This document shows positions 1 through 8,999 of a DNA stretch of 64,000 nucleotides, piece after piece (the stretch's first letter is position 1; every line of letters begins with the position of its first letter). Source of the DNA: Rhizobium sp. 007. Lineage in GTDB: Bacteria > Pseudomonadota > Alphaproteobacteria > Rhizobiales > Rhizobiaceae. The position numbers were made by a program, and so were the translations under genes. The stretch spans positions 3,740,501 to 3,804,500 of the forward strand of contig NZ_CP064187.1 of the NCBI RefSeq assembly GCF_015353075.1, read 5' to 3'. The notes below the pieces were generated by a model that saw only the letters and a list, made by a program, of their open reading frames with translations, did no database searches and was not told the origin of the DNA.

Positions 1-2
1 AG

Positions 3-1097
3 AACTATCTCATCGGGGAACAGAATCTCGCGCCTTATTTTCTGCTGACGATCGCAAGCTCCGTCGTACAGGTCGTCATCGTGCTTGCAGGTGCGCTGCT
101 GTACGGCGTTAGCGGTGCCTTGGCCGGTTATGCAGCCGGTCAGTTCCTGATGTTCCTCTTTACGCTCAGGATTGCCTCGGTGCGCGCAAGCTCGTGTGGT
201 ATCGGCGTGGGTTATCTTGCGAGCTCTTCGTTCATTCTGTCCTTGGAATACGCGAATACATCGATCTTCCTAAATCGCATCGAGCTTTTCTTCCTGCAGA
301 AGGATTGGGGCGTGGAGGCTGTCGGCTATTATGCCGTCGGCTTGTCGCTGGCCAATCTCGCGCTGCAGCTTCCCGTCCAACTGAGCGGTAGCCTTATTCC
401 CTATTATTCGGAAAAAATTCATTCCAGTCCCAACGGCAAACTCCCTGCAAGCATTTTTGAAGGCGTCGTTCGAAGCATTGCATACATCACGCTGCCAATG
501 AGCTTCGGCCTTGCCGCTATCGCCAAGCCGCTCGTCGTTGCAATCTTCGGCCAGCCTTTCGCGCCGGCGGGCGGTACAGTCGCCATCTTGGCGCTGACGG
601 CCATACCTTACGTCTTCACGCAGATTTGCACGCAATATCTGTATTCCGTCGATCGAATTCGCGAACGCCTGATGATCGGAGGCATAGCCAGCCTCGTACT
701 CGCTGTGGGCTGTTTTGCCGCCGTGCCCTGGTACGGCGGAGAAGGTGCCGCGGCAATCCGTTTTCTGGCATTTACGGTCATGTGCATGTTGATGGTCGCG
801 CGGATCGACCTCGACGGCTCGATCTACCAAATGTCGATCCCGATTCTCCGCATCGCCGCTGCCGCGGCCCTTTGCGGGGCGACAGCGTATGGAGCGATCC
901 ATTTTGTTCCAGGAATTGGCGGGCTTGTTGTTGCGGTTATCACAGCAGCAGGCGCCTATGGGATCGCCCTACGCCTGCTGAACGCCGTTCCGGCTGCTGA
1001 TATTGCGGTGATGGAACAGATCGTCAATCGCCTGCCGAAGCTGGCGCATCCATTAGCATTTCATGCGCTGGCGCTGCTCACTCCGCGCAGAATATGA
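3..1097 (+). CDS. Polysaccharide flippase (Wzx/MATE-like), 3' part only
   Basis: The reading frame is open to the left edge, so the gene starts outside the window and only its last 364 codons are visible; a GTG at 81 is an internal valine. The protein is almost entirely hydrophobic helices joined by short loops, as in Wzx-type flippases that move lipid-linked oligosaccharide repeat units across the inner membrane for exopolysaccharide or O-antigen assembly. No catalytic motif is expected in this family, so the call rests on hydropathy and general resemblance. The next gene, a hydrolase, begins 6 nt downstream on the same strand, and both probably belong to a polysaccharide cluster extending left. 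The substrate cannot be read from the sequence. Confidence 0.75.
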   Translation, partial: NYLIGEQNLAPYFLLTIASSVVQVVIVLAGALLYGVSGALAGYAAGQFLMFLFTLRIASVRASSCGIGVGYLASSSFILSLEYANTSIFLNRIELFFLQKDWGVEAVGYYAVGLSLANLALQLPVQLSGSLIPYYSEKIHSSPNGKLPASIFEGVVRSIAYITLPMSFGLAAIAKPLVVAIFGQPFAPAGGTVAILALTAIPYVFTQICTQYLYSVDRIRERLMIGGIASLVLAVGCFAAVPWYGGEGAAAIRFLAFTVMCMLMVARIDLDGSIYQMSIPILRIAAAAALCGATAYGAIHFVPGIGGLVVAVITAAGAYGIALRLLNAVPAADIAVMEQIVNRLPKLAHPLAFHALALLTPRRI

Positions 1098-1103
1098 CGA
1101 GGA

Positions 1104-2969
1104 ATGAAAATGAGCACGGGGCTGGATACCAACAAAAGCAAGACAACGCAAAAAGCTGCCGCAGCAGCCGAGCCGGTGACATTTGCCGGCACAATCGGCC
1201 TTTACGCACCTGCCAGTCAAGCCGCGCGCAAATCCACGGCCGTTCTCTTTGTCAGCCCCTGGGGATTTGAGGAAATGTGCACCCGCAAGTTCTTCCGTAT
1301 CCTGGCGGAAGAACTTGCCGAAGCGGGTGTGGCAAGCCTGCGCTTCGACTACGCAGGAACCGGCGACGCGCTGGAGGTAACGGACCATAGCCGCGGCCTA
1401 GCCGTCTGGCTCGAAACGGCGGAGCAGGCTGCAGCGCAGCTGAAATCGCTTTCCGGCTGTGACAACATCATACTTGTGAGCCAGAGTCTCGGCAGCACGA
1501 TCGCTGTCGATCTGGCGCAAAGGCTCGGTGGTGTCGAGGGCATTGCATTGATGGCGCCCGCAATCTCCGGCCGGCTCTATCTGCGTGAACTCTCCGTTTG
1601 GTCGAAGATGATCGACGACGGAATGGGCGTTGCCGAAAGCCAGCGCGAAACACAGGGCGTATGGATCGCCGGCCTTCGTATGTCGGACGAAATCGCCGCG
1701 GAAGTTCGCAAAATCAACCTCATGAAGCTTTCGAAGCTCGACGCAAAAAACTGCTTGGTGCTGACGCGCCCGAACCGTTCGGCCGACGAAGATTTTGCCG
1801 CCCATGTCAAAGACCTGCATCCGGCCACGCGGGAAGCTGTCTATCGCGGCTATGACGAACTCGTCTTCAACCCGACGATCGCAACGATGCCGGTAGAGAC
1901 CGGCAATCACATCGTCGAATGGGTGAAATCGATTTCCGGTTCTCAGAGAGGGACATCAACGCGAAGGCAACGCCCGACCGTGGCACCGCTTTCAACCGCC
2001 GAGTTCACCGAGACGCCGCTGCGGTTTGGAAAAGCTGGCGAACTCTACGGCATTCTTTGCGAGCCCACGGCTCCGCGTCGTGGTGCGACCGCGATCATCT
2101 TGACGACGGCTTACGACCGGAATGCGGGCTGGGGCCGCACATCCGTAAAAATGGCACGCGCGCTTGCCCGCGACGGTATTCCCTCGCTGCGCTTCGACAA
2201 TGCGAATGTCGCAGATAGCCCGCCCACCCCGGGCGCGCCAGAGCAGGTGCTCTATTTCAAAGGACAGAACGATGAGATCACAGCGGCCCTCGATCTTCTG
2301 GAATCATCCAAGCTGCTGCCTGCCGTGCTTGTCGGCCGCTGCAGCGGCGGTTACCTCGCTTTCCAGGGCAGCCTCTGGGACGAACGCTCCAGCGGCTTGA
2401 TTGCCGCCAATCCCTATGTCTTCCACTGGTCAGGTAGGCTCACGGTCGACGCATCGCTTCGCCATGTGCCGCGCTCGCTCGAAACATACCGCCTGAAGCT
2501 GCTGCAGTTCGAAACCCTAAAGCGGTTGTTGCGCGGTGAAATCGATGTCCCGCGGGCAATCAGAAATTTCATGACCTCTCTGGTGCGACGAGCGATCAGG
2601 CTAAGCCGTCCGATGCTGGATTTTCTGCCGGTCCGATCCGAGGAGCGGACCGCAATTCTTGATCTTTTCCAGTCCCTGAAAGCCCGCAAGGTTGACGTGT
2701 CGCTGATCTATACCGCCCATGATACCGGTCTTGAGCAGTTCAATGATCATTTTGGCAAGAATGGCTCATATCTGAAACGCTACGGCAACGTTAGGCTCAA
2801 CATCATACCGGAAGCCGATCATAACCTTACACAGGCACATGCTCAGTCCTTCTACCTCCAGGAGGTCCGCTCCATATCGCTGAAGATCGGGACGCGCCAG
2901 GCAACACCGCATGAGGACCGCAGCCACGCCATCAGATCGCCAAAATACGCGAACCTCCCAACGTCCTGA
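1104..2969 (+). CDS. Two-domain alpha/beta hydrolase
   Basis: The 621-aa product contains two alpha/beta-hydrolase folds in tandem. The first (about residues 25-280) has a nucleophile elbow S-Q-S-L-G with Ser128 and a late His269. The second (about 305-590) has G-R-C-S-G, placing a cysteine (Cys413) where serine normally sits, with His573 in a D-H-N context. Both resemble the hydrolases that accompany exopolysaccharide/exosortase gene sets. No signal peptide is visible, so it is probably cytoplasmic. It starts 6 nt after the flippase gene, suggesting co-transcription and a role in surface polysaccharide metabolism, perhaps removal of acyl groups (inference). Its last 38 nt overlap the 3' end of the convergent GH2 gene. 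Confidence 0.75.
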   Translation: MKMSTGLDTNKSKTTQKAAAAAEPVTFAGTIGLYAPASQAARKSTAVLFVSPWGFEEMCTRKFFRILAEELAEAGVASLRFDYAGTGDALEVTDHSRGLAVWLETAEQAAAQLKSLSGCDNIILVSQSLGSTIAVDLAQRLGGVEGIALMAPAISGRLYLRELSVWSKMIDDGMGVAESQRETQGVWIAGLRMSDEIAAEVRKINLMKLSKLDAKNCLVLTRPNRSADEDFAAHVKDLHPATREAVYRGYDELVFNPTIATMPVETGNHIVEWVKSISGSQRGTSTRRQRPTVAPLSTAEFTETPLRFGKAGELYGILCEPTAPRRGATAIILTTAYDRNAGWGRTSVKMARALARDGIPSLRFDNANVADSPPTPGAPEQVLYFKGQNDEITAALDLLESSKLLPAVLVGRCSGGYLAFQGSLWDERSSGLIAANPYVFHWSGRLTVDASLRHVPRSLETYRLKLLQFETLKRLLRGEIDVPRAIRNFMTSLVRRAIRLSRPMLDFLPVRSEERTAILDLFQSLKARKVDVSLIYTAHDTGLEQFNDHFGKNGSYLKRYGNVRLNIIPEADHNLTQAHAQSFYLQEVRSISLKIGTRQATPHEDRSHAIRSPKYANLPTS

Positions 2970-5400
2970 TTTCACCAGAGGGCGCCTCGCCCTTCGTCGC
3001 GCCCGCAAGGCCATGCAGTGGGACGCGTTTGACCGAACCTGGCGCCAGATGAAACCAATCGTCGGCTGCACGGTAATTCGGGACATCAACGTGTACGGAC
3101 TGCGCAAAGCGATCGGCCTGCAGCTCAAGGGTCCAGTTCCCGCCATCTTCTACCGCCTTCACATCGATCGCGGCATCGTGAAACGCCTTCGACCGTCCGA
3201 GCGGGAAATGGAATGCTTCGGCAAGCAGGCCGCCATCGACCGAGCGCAGCCGCGCGACGGTTACGTCATGGGAAGGTGGACCGAAACGGAAAGCATAGGT
3301 CGTGTCGAAAAATGCGCCGAAGAGCTCGGTCGCGGCGAGCTTTTCGGTGGATCTTGGCGCAAGTATCAGTGCCTGGCTGCCGCTGACGGCTCTCTGCTTG
3401 CCGTCTCGCAGGCAGACGACTTCAAGCTCAACCGGCAAGCTTTCCCCGGTTTCGTTGATGACATGCACGTCAAGGCCGTTCGTGCCCTCGTCCGTCAGCA
3501 GCACTTGAACCGGGCGGAAGGCGCGGCGCATGGCAAACCAGACCGGTTTCGGCTCACCGGTGGAATCGACAACGCCCCAACCGGGACCAGGCAGAATATC
3601 CTGAAGCGTCCAGACAAGAGCACCGTTGCAGTTTGAACCCCTGCGCCGCCATTCGGCGAAGGTTTCCGTCAGAACCTCGCCCGTCACGGCGCGAGACAAA
3701 TCGAGATAGCGCTCCGGATTTTCCCGGCGCAGCGCCGCTGGGTCGACGTTATAAAGTTCCTTCAGGTAGAAGTCGCGAACATCCTCGAAATCCCAGGAGG
3801 CGCCGCGATCCCGCGGAACGCGAGCTTTCCACAGCGGACTATGGACTGCCGGGACATCCAGATGCCGCTGCAATGTCTTTTGTTGCGGTGCATGGGCGAA
3901 GGCGAGGGTTTCTGCAGCAAACCGGACGTCGGCGCGGCGAGCATCCTCCAGCGGGCGCATATAGGCACCAATGCCGTAATAGTGCGTGACGCCGGTATTT
4001 GGCGAGAAAGGCATGGCCCCACCGTGAGGGGAGTTCGGCACGTAGGGCACGTCGGGGCGCATACGCTCTGCAATCGCCGGGATGACGTCCTCCGTCAGCG
4101 GTCCGCGCCAGAATTCCTGCGGCAACCCAAGCATCGCCGCCTGTTGATAAATCTCGCTTCCGCCGCAAAGAACCGCGAGCGACGGAGAAGCCTGCACTCC
4201 ATGGATAAAACCCTCGACTTCGGCATGAACGTGGCCCGTGAAGGCCTTGTCGCTTCGCGGATAGTCGAAATTGGCGAACATGAAGTCCTGCCAGACAAGA
4301 ATGCCGAGCTCGTTGCAAAGCTCGAAGAACTCTGGCGTTTCATATGCCATCGTGCCGCCGATGCGGATCATGTTCATACCGGCGCCGGCAGCAAGGCGCA
4401 GAAAGGGCTCGTAGTCCGCGCGAAAACCCGGCAGGCGAACGATATCGGCCGTCGTCCAGACAGCACCGCGGCAGAAGACGGGCTCGTTATTTACCCGAAG
4501 GCCGAACCCGTCGCCTTCGACGCCACGATCGATTTCAATCCGCCGGAAGCCGGTCTTTCCGAGCGAATATTCGGTGCCGTCCGAAACGAGCGTCAGTTCG
4601 TAAAGATGCGGGGTCCCGTGCGTATGCGGCCACCACGGCGTGACCTCCGGCAGCTTGAGGATCGCCGAATAATGATTTCCGCCGATCTTCTCAAAGCCTT
4701 GCTCCACCTCTCCGCAGCGAAGCAGCATCTCGGGATTTTCGGCATCCGCGTGCAACGAAACGCTGAGGCGGCCGACGCCATTTTCCAGCACAGCCCGGAT
4801 CGAAACATTATCGATCGACATCACGCTGCGGCGAACAAGCGTAATCGGCCGCCACGGCCCGACAGCATGAATTTCCGGGCACCAGCCAGGCATGTGACCA
4901 AGCAGCGTCGTACGAAAGTTCTTGAGCCCCTGCGGCGCGATCATCTGAGGACGCCAGCGGGCGCGGGCTCCGGGCTCGCTCAGACGGGGACCGAGCGCAC
5001 GGAAACAAAGGACCAGGTCATCGCCGCCCATAAGCGTGACCGGGATTTCATGCGCCGTGAACATGCTCTCGGAAGAGAGGATTTCCTGCCCGTTCAGAAA
5101 GACATGGCAGAGCGTCGCAAGCCCGCCGAAACGAAGGATAACATCGCCAGGCTGGGCGTCGAAGAGCCGGCAGACGTACCAGGCGTCTTTCGTATTCAGC
5201 GGCTCCGGATTTTCGCGATCGAAGAGACCGGCGCGCTCCAGAGCGTCAGCCACAGTGCCGGGAACAGGTGCTGCAATGAACCTCGAAGACGGCGGGATGT
5301 CATGCGGCGTCAAGCAAGCTCCCGGTTCCGTCAGAACCAGGTTCCAGCCTTCGGAAAGCAGGGTCTCTTCCGCACCGACGCTCGCCAACCGCCCCCCCAT
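2932..5400 (-). CDS. Glycoside hydrolase family 2, beta-mannosidase-like, cytoplasmic
   Basis: The 822-aa product has the GH2 layout: an N-terminal jelly-roll (about 15-185), an immunoglobulin-like domain (190-290) and a TIM barrel from about 300. Glu416 in C-G-G-S-E-I-Y sits where GH2 enzymes keep the N-E acid/base pair, and Glu497 in A-A-E-T-L-A-F is the likely nucleophile; both contexts deviate from classical beta-mannosidases. No signal peptide is present. I chose the ATG at 5400 over the TTG at 5406 because GGGAG lies 7 nt before it. It is the last gene of the operon with the carrier protein, ACAD, aminoacyl ligase and DUF1839 protein, 16 nt after the latter, so its substrate is probably an internal glycoconjugate rather than dietary mannan (inference). 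Confidence 0.8.
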   Translation of the reverse strand: MGGRLASVGAEETLLSEGWNLVLTEPGACLTPHDIPPSSRFIAAPVPGTVADALERAGLFDRENPEPLNTKDAWYVCRLFDAQPGDVILRFGGLATLCHVFLNGQEILSSESMFTAHEIPVTLMGGDDLVLCFRALGPRLSEPGARARWRPQMIAPQGLKNFRTTLLGHMPGWCPEIHAVGPWRPITLVRRSVMSIDNVSIRAVLENGVGRLSVSLHADAENPEMLLRCGEVEQGFEKIGGNHYSAILKLPEVTPWWPHTHGTPHLYELTLVSDGTEYSLGKTGFRRIEIDRGVEGDGFGLRVNNEPVFCRGAVWTTADIVRLPGFRADYEPFLRLAAGAGMNMIRIGGTMAYETPEFFELCNELGILVWQDFMFANFDYPRSDKAFTGHVHAEVEGFIHGVQASPSLAVLCGGSEIYQQAAMLGLPQEFWRGPLTEDVIPAIAERMRPDVPYVPNSPHGGAMPFSPNTGVTHYYGIGAYMRPLEDARRADVRFAAETLAFAHAPQQKTLQRHLDVPAVHSPLWKARVPRDRGASWDFEDVRDFYLKELYNVDPAALRRENPERYLDLSRAVTGEVLTETFAEWRRRGSNCNGALVWTLQDILPGPGWGVVDSTGEPKPVWFAMRRAFRPVQVLLTDEGTNGLDVHVINETGESLPVELEVVCLRDGKQRAVSGSQALILAPRSTEKLAATELFGAFFDTTYAFRFGPPSHDVTVARLRSVDGGLLAEAFHFPLGRSKAFHDAAIDVKAVEDGGNWTLELQADRFAQSVHVDVPNYRAADDWFHLAPGSVKRVPLHGLAGATKGEAPSGEIRTLGGSRILAI

Positions 5401-5416
5401 GCACAAGCTCCCGGTA

Positions 5417-6379
5417 TCAAAGCCGATCGGAAATCGAAGTCATCATGGCATCCCATGCATCTGCCGCCGGATCAAGCGCCGCCTGCAATGGCTCGAACTT
5501 CCTGCGCGTGACGGCGCGGGCAAGCTGAAACTGCACCGACTTCGCCACTTCGGAGATCCGCCGGGCATACTCTTCAGCCTGCGCGAACCTGCCCGGAGAA
5601 AGCCACGCGAGGTGATCTGCGGCCAACTCGAAATTGGCGCCGAACTGGCGCAAGGTGTTGAAGGCATATTTGTGGAAGAAGCCGAAAGGGCGCTCGGCGA
5701 CAACTTCCACCTGCTGCGGAAATTGCTTGGAAAAGGCGCGGATCGGGTTTTCGGCAGGCCGGCGCGAGAAATGGACCTTGAAAAGACGGTGCGCCACATC
5801 GCCGATATAGTTTTCGCCTGCAAACGCCTCCGGAAGTTTTGCAAATTCCGTATAGGGCAGGAAGGGCGAATCCTCGTCCGTCAGATGCATCTGGAAGAGA
5901 CCGTCGAAGTCCTCGCCCTCAAGCTGGAAATAGCCGGCATTGTGAAAATACTCAACGCGCTTGGCAGCAACATCCAGCCGGTTGATGGCGACGGTCGTCT
6001 TGCCGTGTTCGGAACGATAGGCCGTACCGAGGGTATCCGGCATATAGAAGGAGTCCATTTCGATCAAGCAAAGTCGGCCGCGCCTGATCTGCGTTTCGAC
6101 GTGATGCTCGACGCGGTCGAAGATCGCGAGTTCGGTGACACGGATGCCGTAAAGCGCCTCGAGGTCTTCGAGCGGCACCTTGAAGAAGGTGAATTGATCG
6201 CCCTCGAAATCCTGCGTCAGCGTAAAGCCGAGCATCGCTTCAGGCGGCAGCCCCAGCGTGTTCAGCACTTCGATCCAGAGGTCGATATAGCAGTTGGTTT
6301 CCGGCCACATGCGCTCGTTGGAATGCAGCGCATGCTGGCGGTAGCCATCTGGACGGATGGCCGGGAAAACGCAGGACAT
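5417..6379 (-). CDS. DUF1839 family protein
   Basis: A 320-aa soluble protein that I recognise as DUF1839, a family of unknown function found in rhizobia beside amino acid:carrier-protein ligases. There is no signal peptide or membrane segment; the sequence is rich in aromatic and acidic residues. The open frame extends upstream to 6493, but that part overlaps the ligase gene and reads as arginine-rich noise. The ATG at 6379 follows the ligase stop codon by 8 nt and is the sensible start. The conserved co-occurrence suggests it uses the aminoacyl group carried by the carrier protein, for instance as a transferase, but nothing in the sequence proves this. Confidence 0.75.
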   Translation of the reverse strand: MSCVFPAIRPDGYRQHALHSNERMWPETNCYIDLWIEVLNTLGLPPEAMLGFTLTQDFEGDQFTFFKVPLEDLEALYGIRVTELAIFDRVEHHVETQIRRGRLCLIEMDSFYMPDTLGTAYRSEHGKTTVAINRLDVAAKRVEYFHNAGYFQLEGEDFDGLFQMHLTDEDSPFLPYTEFAKLPEAFAGENYIGDVAHRLFKVHFSRRPAENPIRAFSKQFPQQVEVVAERPFGFFHKYAFNTLRQFGANFELAADHLAWLSPGRFAQAEEYARRISEVAKSVQFQLARAVTRRKFEPLQAALDPAADAWDAMMTSISDRL

Positions 6380-6387
6380 CGAACCGC

Positions 6388-7296
6388 TCAGCCCCACAGG
6401 GTCTTGCGCACATTCGCCGGCCATTCCGTCACGTCGAGCCCGTGATGATGGAACAGCGCAAGCGCGATGCGCTCGAGACCGAAGCCGACGCATGCAGTGT
6501 GCGCGACGCTGCCGTCCTCAAGGTTCAGGTCCCACTTCTGGCCGAAGGAGTCCTGATGATAGTTAAAGCTCATGCAGGCTGTCGGCTTGGCAGCCGACGT
6601 GATCGCGATCAGCAGCTCGAACTTCAGGTTCTGATCACGCTGGTTGTTGACCATCATCTTGCCGCCTCGGCCGAAAAATGGATCGTTGGCGACGTCGATG
6701 ACGACTTCGAGGCCGAGCTGCTTCATCATCTCGACGCCGCGATCCATCCAGCGCTGACGGAAGTCGGTCACATGGCTTTCGGTGCCCATGCAGACATATT
6801 CGCGCATGCGGAAAAGCTGCTGGCGGGCGGGATCCTTCGACGGTTCATGACGAAAGCAATAGGACTGCAGGTCGAAGAGGCCGCCCTTCGCAGGCAGATT
6901 GCCCCGCTTGGCGATTGTCGGATAAAGCGGATAGCAGGCGGCCGGCGTCAGCACGATATCCGTTGCTTCCTGGCCCTTCGTCCAGTCGTCGCCGACTTCC
7001 ATGCACTGCAGCAGGTTCATGTGATCGAGTTCACTGCCGCAGAAACTGTGGACGGTGCCCGCAAGCTGCGGGAAGCTTTTCATGTAGCCGCTCTTTTCGA
7101 AAAGCGCGCGGTTCATGCCCGGCGGGAAGCGCATGGCTTCTGCGCCATCCGCACCGCCGAACTTGTCGATCAGGCGCTCGAAGGCGGTGATCACGTCTTC
7201 GAACTGTCCGCTACGGCCATAAAGACCGTCGACGCCGGTATCGATCAGCAGACCGGATTCGAAGAGCCGGTCTAGAAACGAGGTCTGCATATCCAT
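6388..7296 (-). CDS. Amino acid:[carrier protein] ligase (class II aaRS homologue)
   Basis: The 302-aa product is a shortened class II synthetase core with no tRNA-binding domain. Motif 2 is seen in F-R-M-R-E-Y and motif 3 in G-F-G-L-E-R-I. Cys121, Glu166 and Cys269 sit at a constant offset of 10 from the zinc ligands I recall for Bradyrhizobium Bll0957 (C131, E176, C279), so the zinc site typical of atypical SerRS-like enzymes is intact. Characterised homologues (Bll0957, Bll6282, Atu2573) activate glycine or alanine with ATP and load it onto the phosphopantetheine arm of a small carrier protein rather than tRNA. The ATG at 7296 is preferred over the GTG at 7305 because GGGGGTGA lies 5 nt before it. 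The matching carrier protein is two genes upstream. Confidence 0.9.
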   Translation of the reverse strand: MDMQTSFLDRLFESGLLIDTGVDGLYGRSGQFEDVITAFERLIDKFGGADGAEAMRFPPGMNRALFEKSGYMKSFPQLAGTVHSFCGSELDHMNLLQCMEVGDDWTKGQEATDIVLTPAACYPLYPTIAKRGNLPAKGGLFDLQSYCFRHEPSKDPARQQLFRMREYVCMGTESHVTDFRQRWMDRGVEMMKQLGLEVVIDVANDPFFGRGGKMMVNNQRDQNLKFELLIAITSAAKPTACMSFNYHQDSFGQKWDLNLEDGSVAHTACVGFGLERIALALFHHHGLDVTEWPANVRKTLWG

Positions 7297-7301
7297 GACT
7301 G

Positions 7302-8483
7302 TCACCCCAGTAGGCTAGTGTCCTGCTTGTGGACGAGAAGCATGCTCGACGTGTTGCCGAGGATGCGGTCATTCGAGATCATGAGCTGTGCGGAATGAGC
7401 GTCGCGCAAATGCCGGCCAAGGCTGAAGGGCGTACCGTTCTTGTAGCCCACGATGCCGCAGATCAGCATGGCGTGGTTGACGATCTCCAGGATCGTTTCC
7501 GACGAAGCGATCTTCACGTTGTTCATGGCCACCGCAAAGCCCATCGAGGAAAGCTTGTCCGGATCGGACTTGGCATCTTCGTAAGCCTTGAGACCCGCCA
7601 CGACGTTCGACTTCACCATCTGCAGCAGAGTGGAGACTTCGGCGAGCCGCAGCGCACCGGGGGGCGGAACACCAGGAGATTTACGGGCGGCGGCACGCAC
7701 GAAGGCCTGAGCGCGGGAGACGGCGTCGACCGCAATGCCATACCAGACGCCGCTCCACAGCAGATGCGACGAAGCGAGCATCGACTGTGCGGCGATTTCG
7801 GCGAAAGGCTTCGGCAGGATCTGAACGGCAGGCGCTTGCCCCTTGAAGAGGAAGCCGTCGGAGCAGGTGCCGCGCATGCCCAGCGTGTTCCAGATATGCG
7901 TGCGCTCAAGTGTGTACTGGTCCTTGAGAAACGCCGTCAGGACCTGATCCGAGGGTGCTGCGTCCGGATGGCTGCGAGAGGTTATGAGGATCGCATCGGC
8001 ATGCGAGCCGTAGGAGATCACGGTCGCGTCCTTTTCGAGACGGCAGCTGTCGCCGCTGACCTCGATGGCGCAGATGCTGTTGCGCAGATTGCCGCCGATC
8101 CCGCCTTCGGTCGTCGCCGATGCGATCAAAAGCTGCTCGGCGGCGATGCGCCGCATGAAGCCCGCATGCCATTCACTTTCGGTGCCGTGCTCGACCAAGC
8201 TTGAAAGCTTGATGTGGTGCATGGCGAAGACCATCGCACTTGCGGCGCAAGCCTGGCCAAGAAGGGAGCAGAGTTCGGCGACTTCGGTCGTCGAAGCCCC
8301 CTCGCCACCCAGGTGGCGCGGCACTTGAATGCTGAGCAGGCGCTCGGCTTTCATCGCATCGACGGCCTCGCATGGAAAGCGGCCTTCGGCGTCGACGGCG
8401 TCGGCATATTTCGCGGCGATCTCGGCAACGCGCGCCGTTCTGACGGTAAAACTCTGTTCCGTGATCTTGACCGGAAAGTTCAT
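7302..8483 (-). CDS. Acyl-CoA dehydrogenase-like flavoprotein
   Basis: The 393-aa product has the acyl-CoA dehydrogenase layout: N-terminal helical domain, central beta domain with the A-T-T-E-G-G-I-G-G type flavin/substrate motif near residue 120, and a C-terminal helical bundle. It starts in a TGATG overlap with the carrier-protein gene and ends overlapping the alternative GTG start of the ligase, so the three are translationally coupled. Because its partners are a carrier protein and an aminoacyl loader, the likely substrate is an aminoacyl or acyl thioester on the carrier, by analogy with the prolyl-carrier dehydrogenases of pyrrole biosynthesis (inference). I could not place the catalytic base with confidence. 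The frame is open to 8759, but that extension overlaps the carrier gene. Confidence 0.85.
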   Translation of the reverse strand: MNFPVKITEQSFTVRTARVAEIAAKYADAVDAEGRFPCEAVDAMKAERLLSIQVPRHLGGEGASTTEVAELCSLLGQACAASAMVFAMHHIKLSSLVEHGTESEWHAGFMRRIAAEQLLIASATTEGGIGGNLRNSICAIEVSGDSCRLEKDATVISYGSHADAILITSRSHPDAAPSDQVLTAFLKDQYTLERTHIWNTLGMRGTCSDGFLFKGQAPAVQILPKPFAEIAAQSMLASSHLLWSGVWYGIAVDAVSRAQAFVRAAARKSPGVPPPGALRLAEVSTLLQMVKSNVVAGLKAYEDAKSDPDKLSSMGFAVAMNNVKIASSETILEIVNHAMLICGIVGYKNGTPFSLGRHLRDAHSAQLMISNDRILGNTSSMLLVHKQDTSLLG

Positions 8484-8734
8484 CACGCGACCTTCCGGTT
8501 GTCCTTGATGATATCGACGGTCTTTTCGATCGCGGAGATGCTGGCAAAGGACTTGCGATTGAGGAGATTGTCCGGGAATTCGATATCGAAGGCTTCTTCG
8601 ATGCCAAGCATGAGCTGCACGGAAGCAAAGGATGTCAGGCCGGCCGCATAGAGATCGGCATCGTCGGCTAGCTGATCGATCGGAACAGGAAGCTTGCCAA
8701 ATTTGGCGAGCAGTTCGCGGATAGTCTTGTTCAT
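8483..8734 (-). CDS. Free-standing acyl/aminoacyl carrier protein
   Basis: An 83-aa acidic helical protein of the acyl-carrier/peptidyl-carrier type. Ser35 in the A-G-L-T-S-F motif is the expected attachment point for 4'-phosphopantetheine; G-L-T-S replaces the G-x-D-S of fatty-acid ACP, as seen in carrier proteins paired with aminoacyl ligases. The ATG at 8734 has GGAGG 9 nt upstream. It is the first gene of the five-gene operon and its stop overlaps the start of the dehydrogenase gene (TGATG). It should receive the amino acid from the ligase encoded at 6388-7296. The 265-nt region upstream has no gene; I found no confident promoter in it. Confidence 0.88.
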   Translation of the reverse strand: MNKTIRELLAKFGKLPVPIDQLADDADLYAAGLTSFASVQLMLGIEEAFDIEFPDNLLNRKSFASISAIEKTVDIIKDNRKVA

Positions 8735-8999
8735 CCTTAGCAACCTCCAAGATTGTCATGATCCCGAGTGGCGATTTATCGCCTTCATCATGAGCGTTCT
8801 TTTAGGCCGGAAAACAAAACATTCCGCTAACTTGTCTGGTTAAATATGAGGAAGACTCGCAGTTAAAATTTTAGGGAGTACCTTGCCTCGATGGCCTTTA
8901 TCTTTTTCTTGACAGACACTTAGGCGTTACTCCTGTCTCAGGCGCCAAGATTGGTGTCCAGGCTGAAAGTGCAGAAATGATACGCCACGTGTCTTCACG

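Noticed and set aside
3841..6445. Long plus-strand open frames opposite the GH2 and DUF1839 genes
   Set aside because: They mirror well-conserved minus-strand genes and have no recognisable motifs or ribosome-binding sites.
8909..8940. TTGACA plus a GACAG/CTGTC dyad upstream of the carrier operon
   Set aside because: TTGACA points away from the operon, has no -10 partner, and the dyad arms are only 5 bp.
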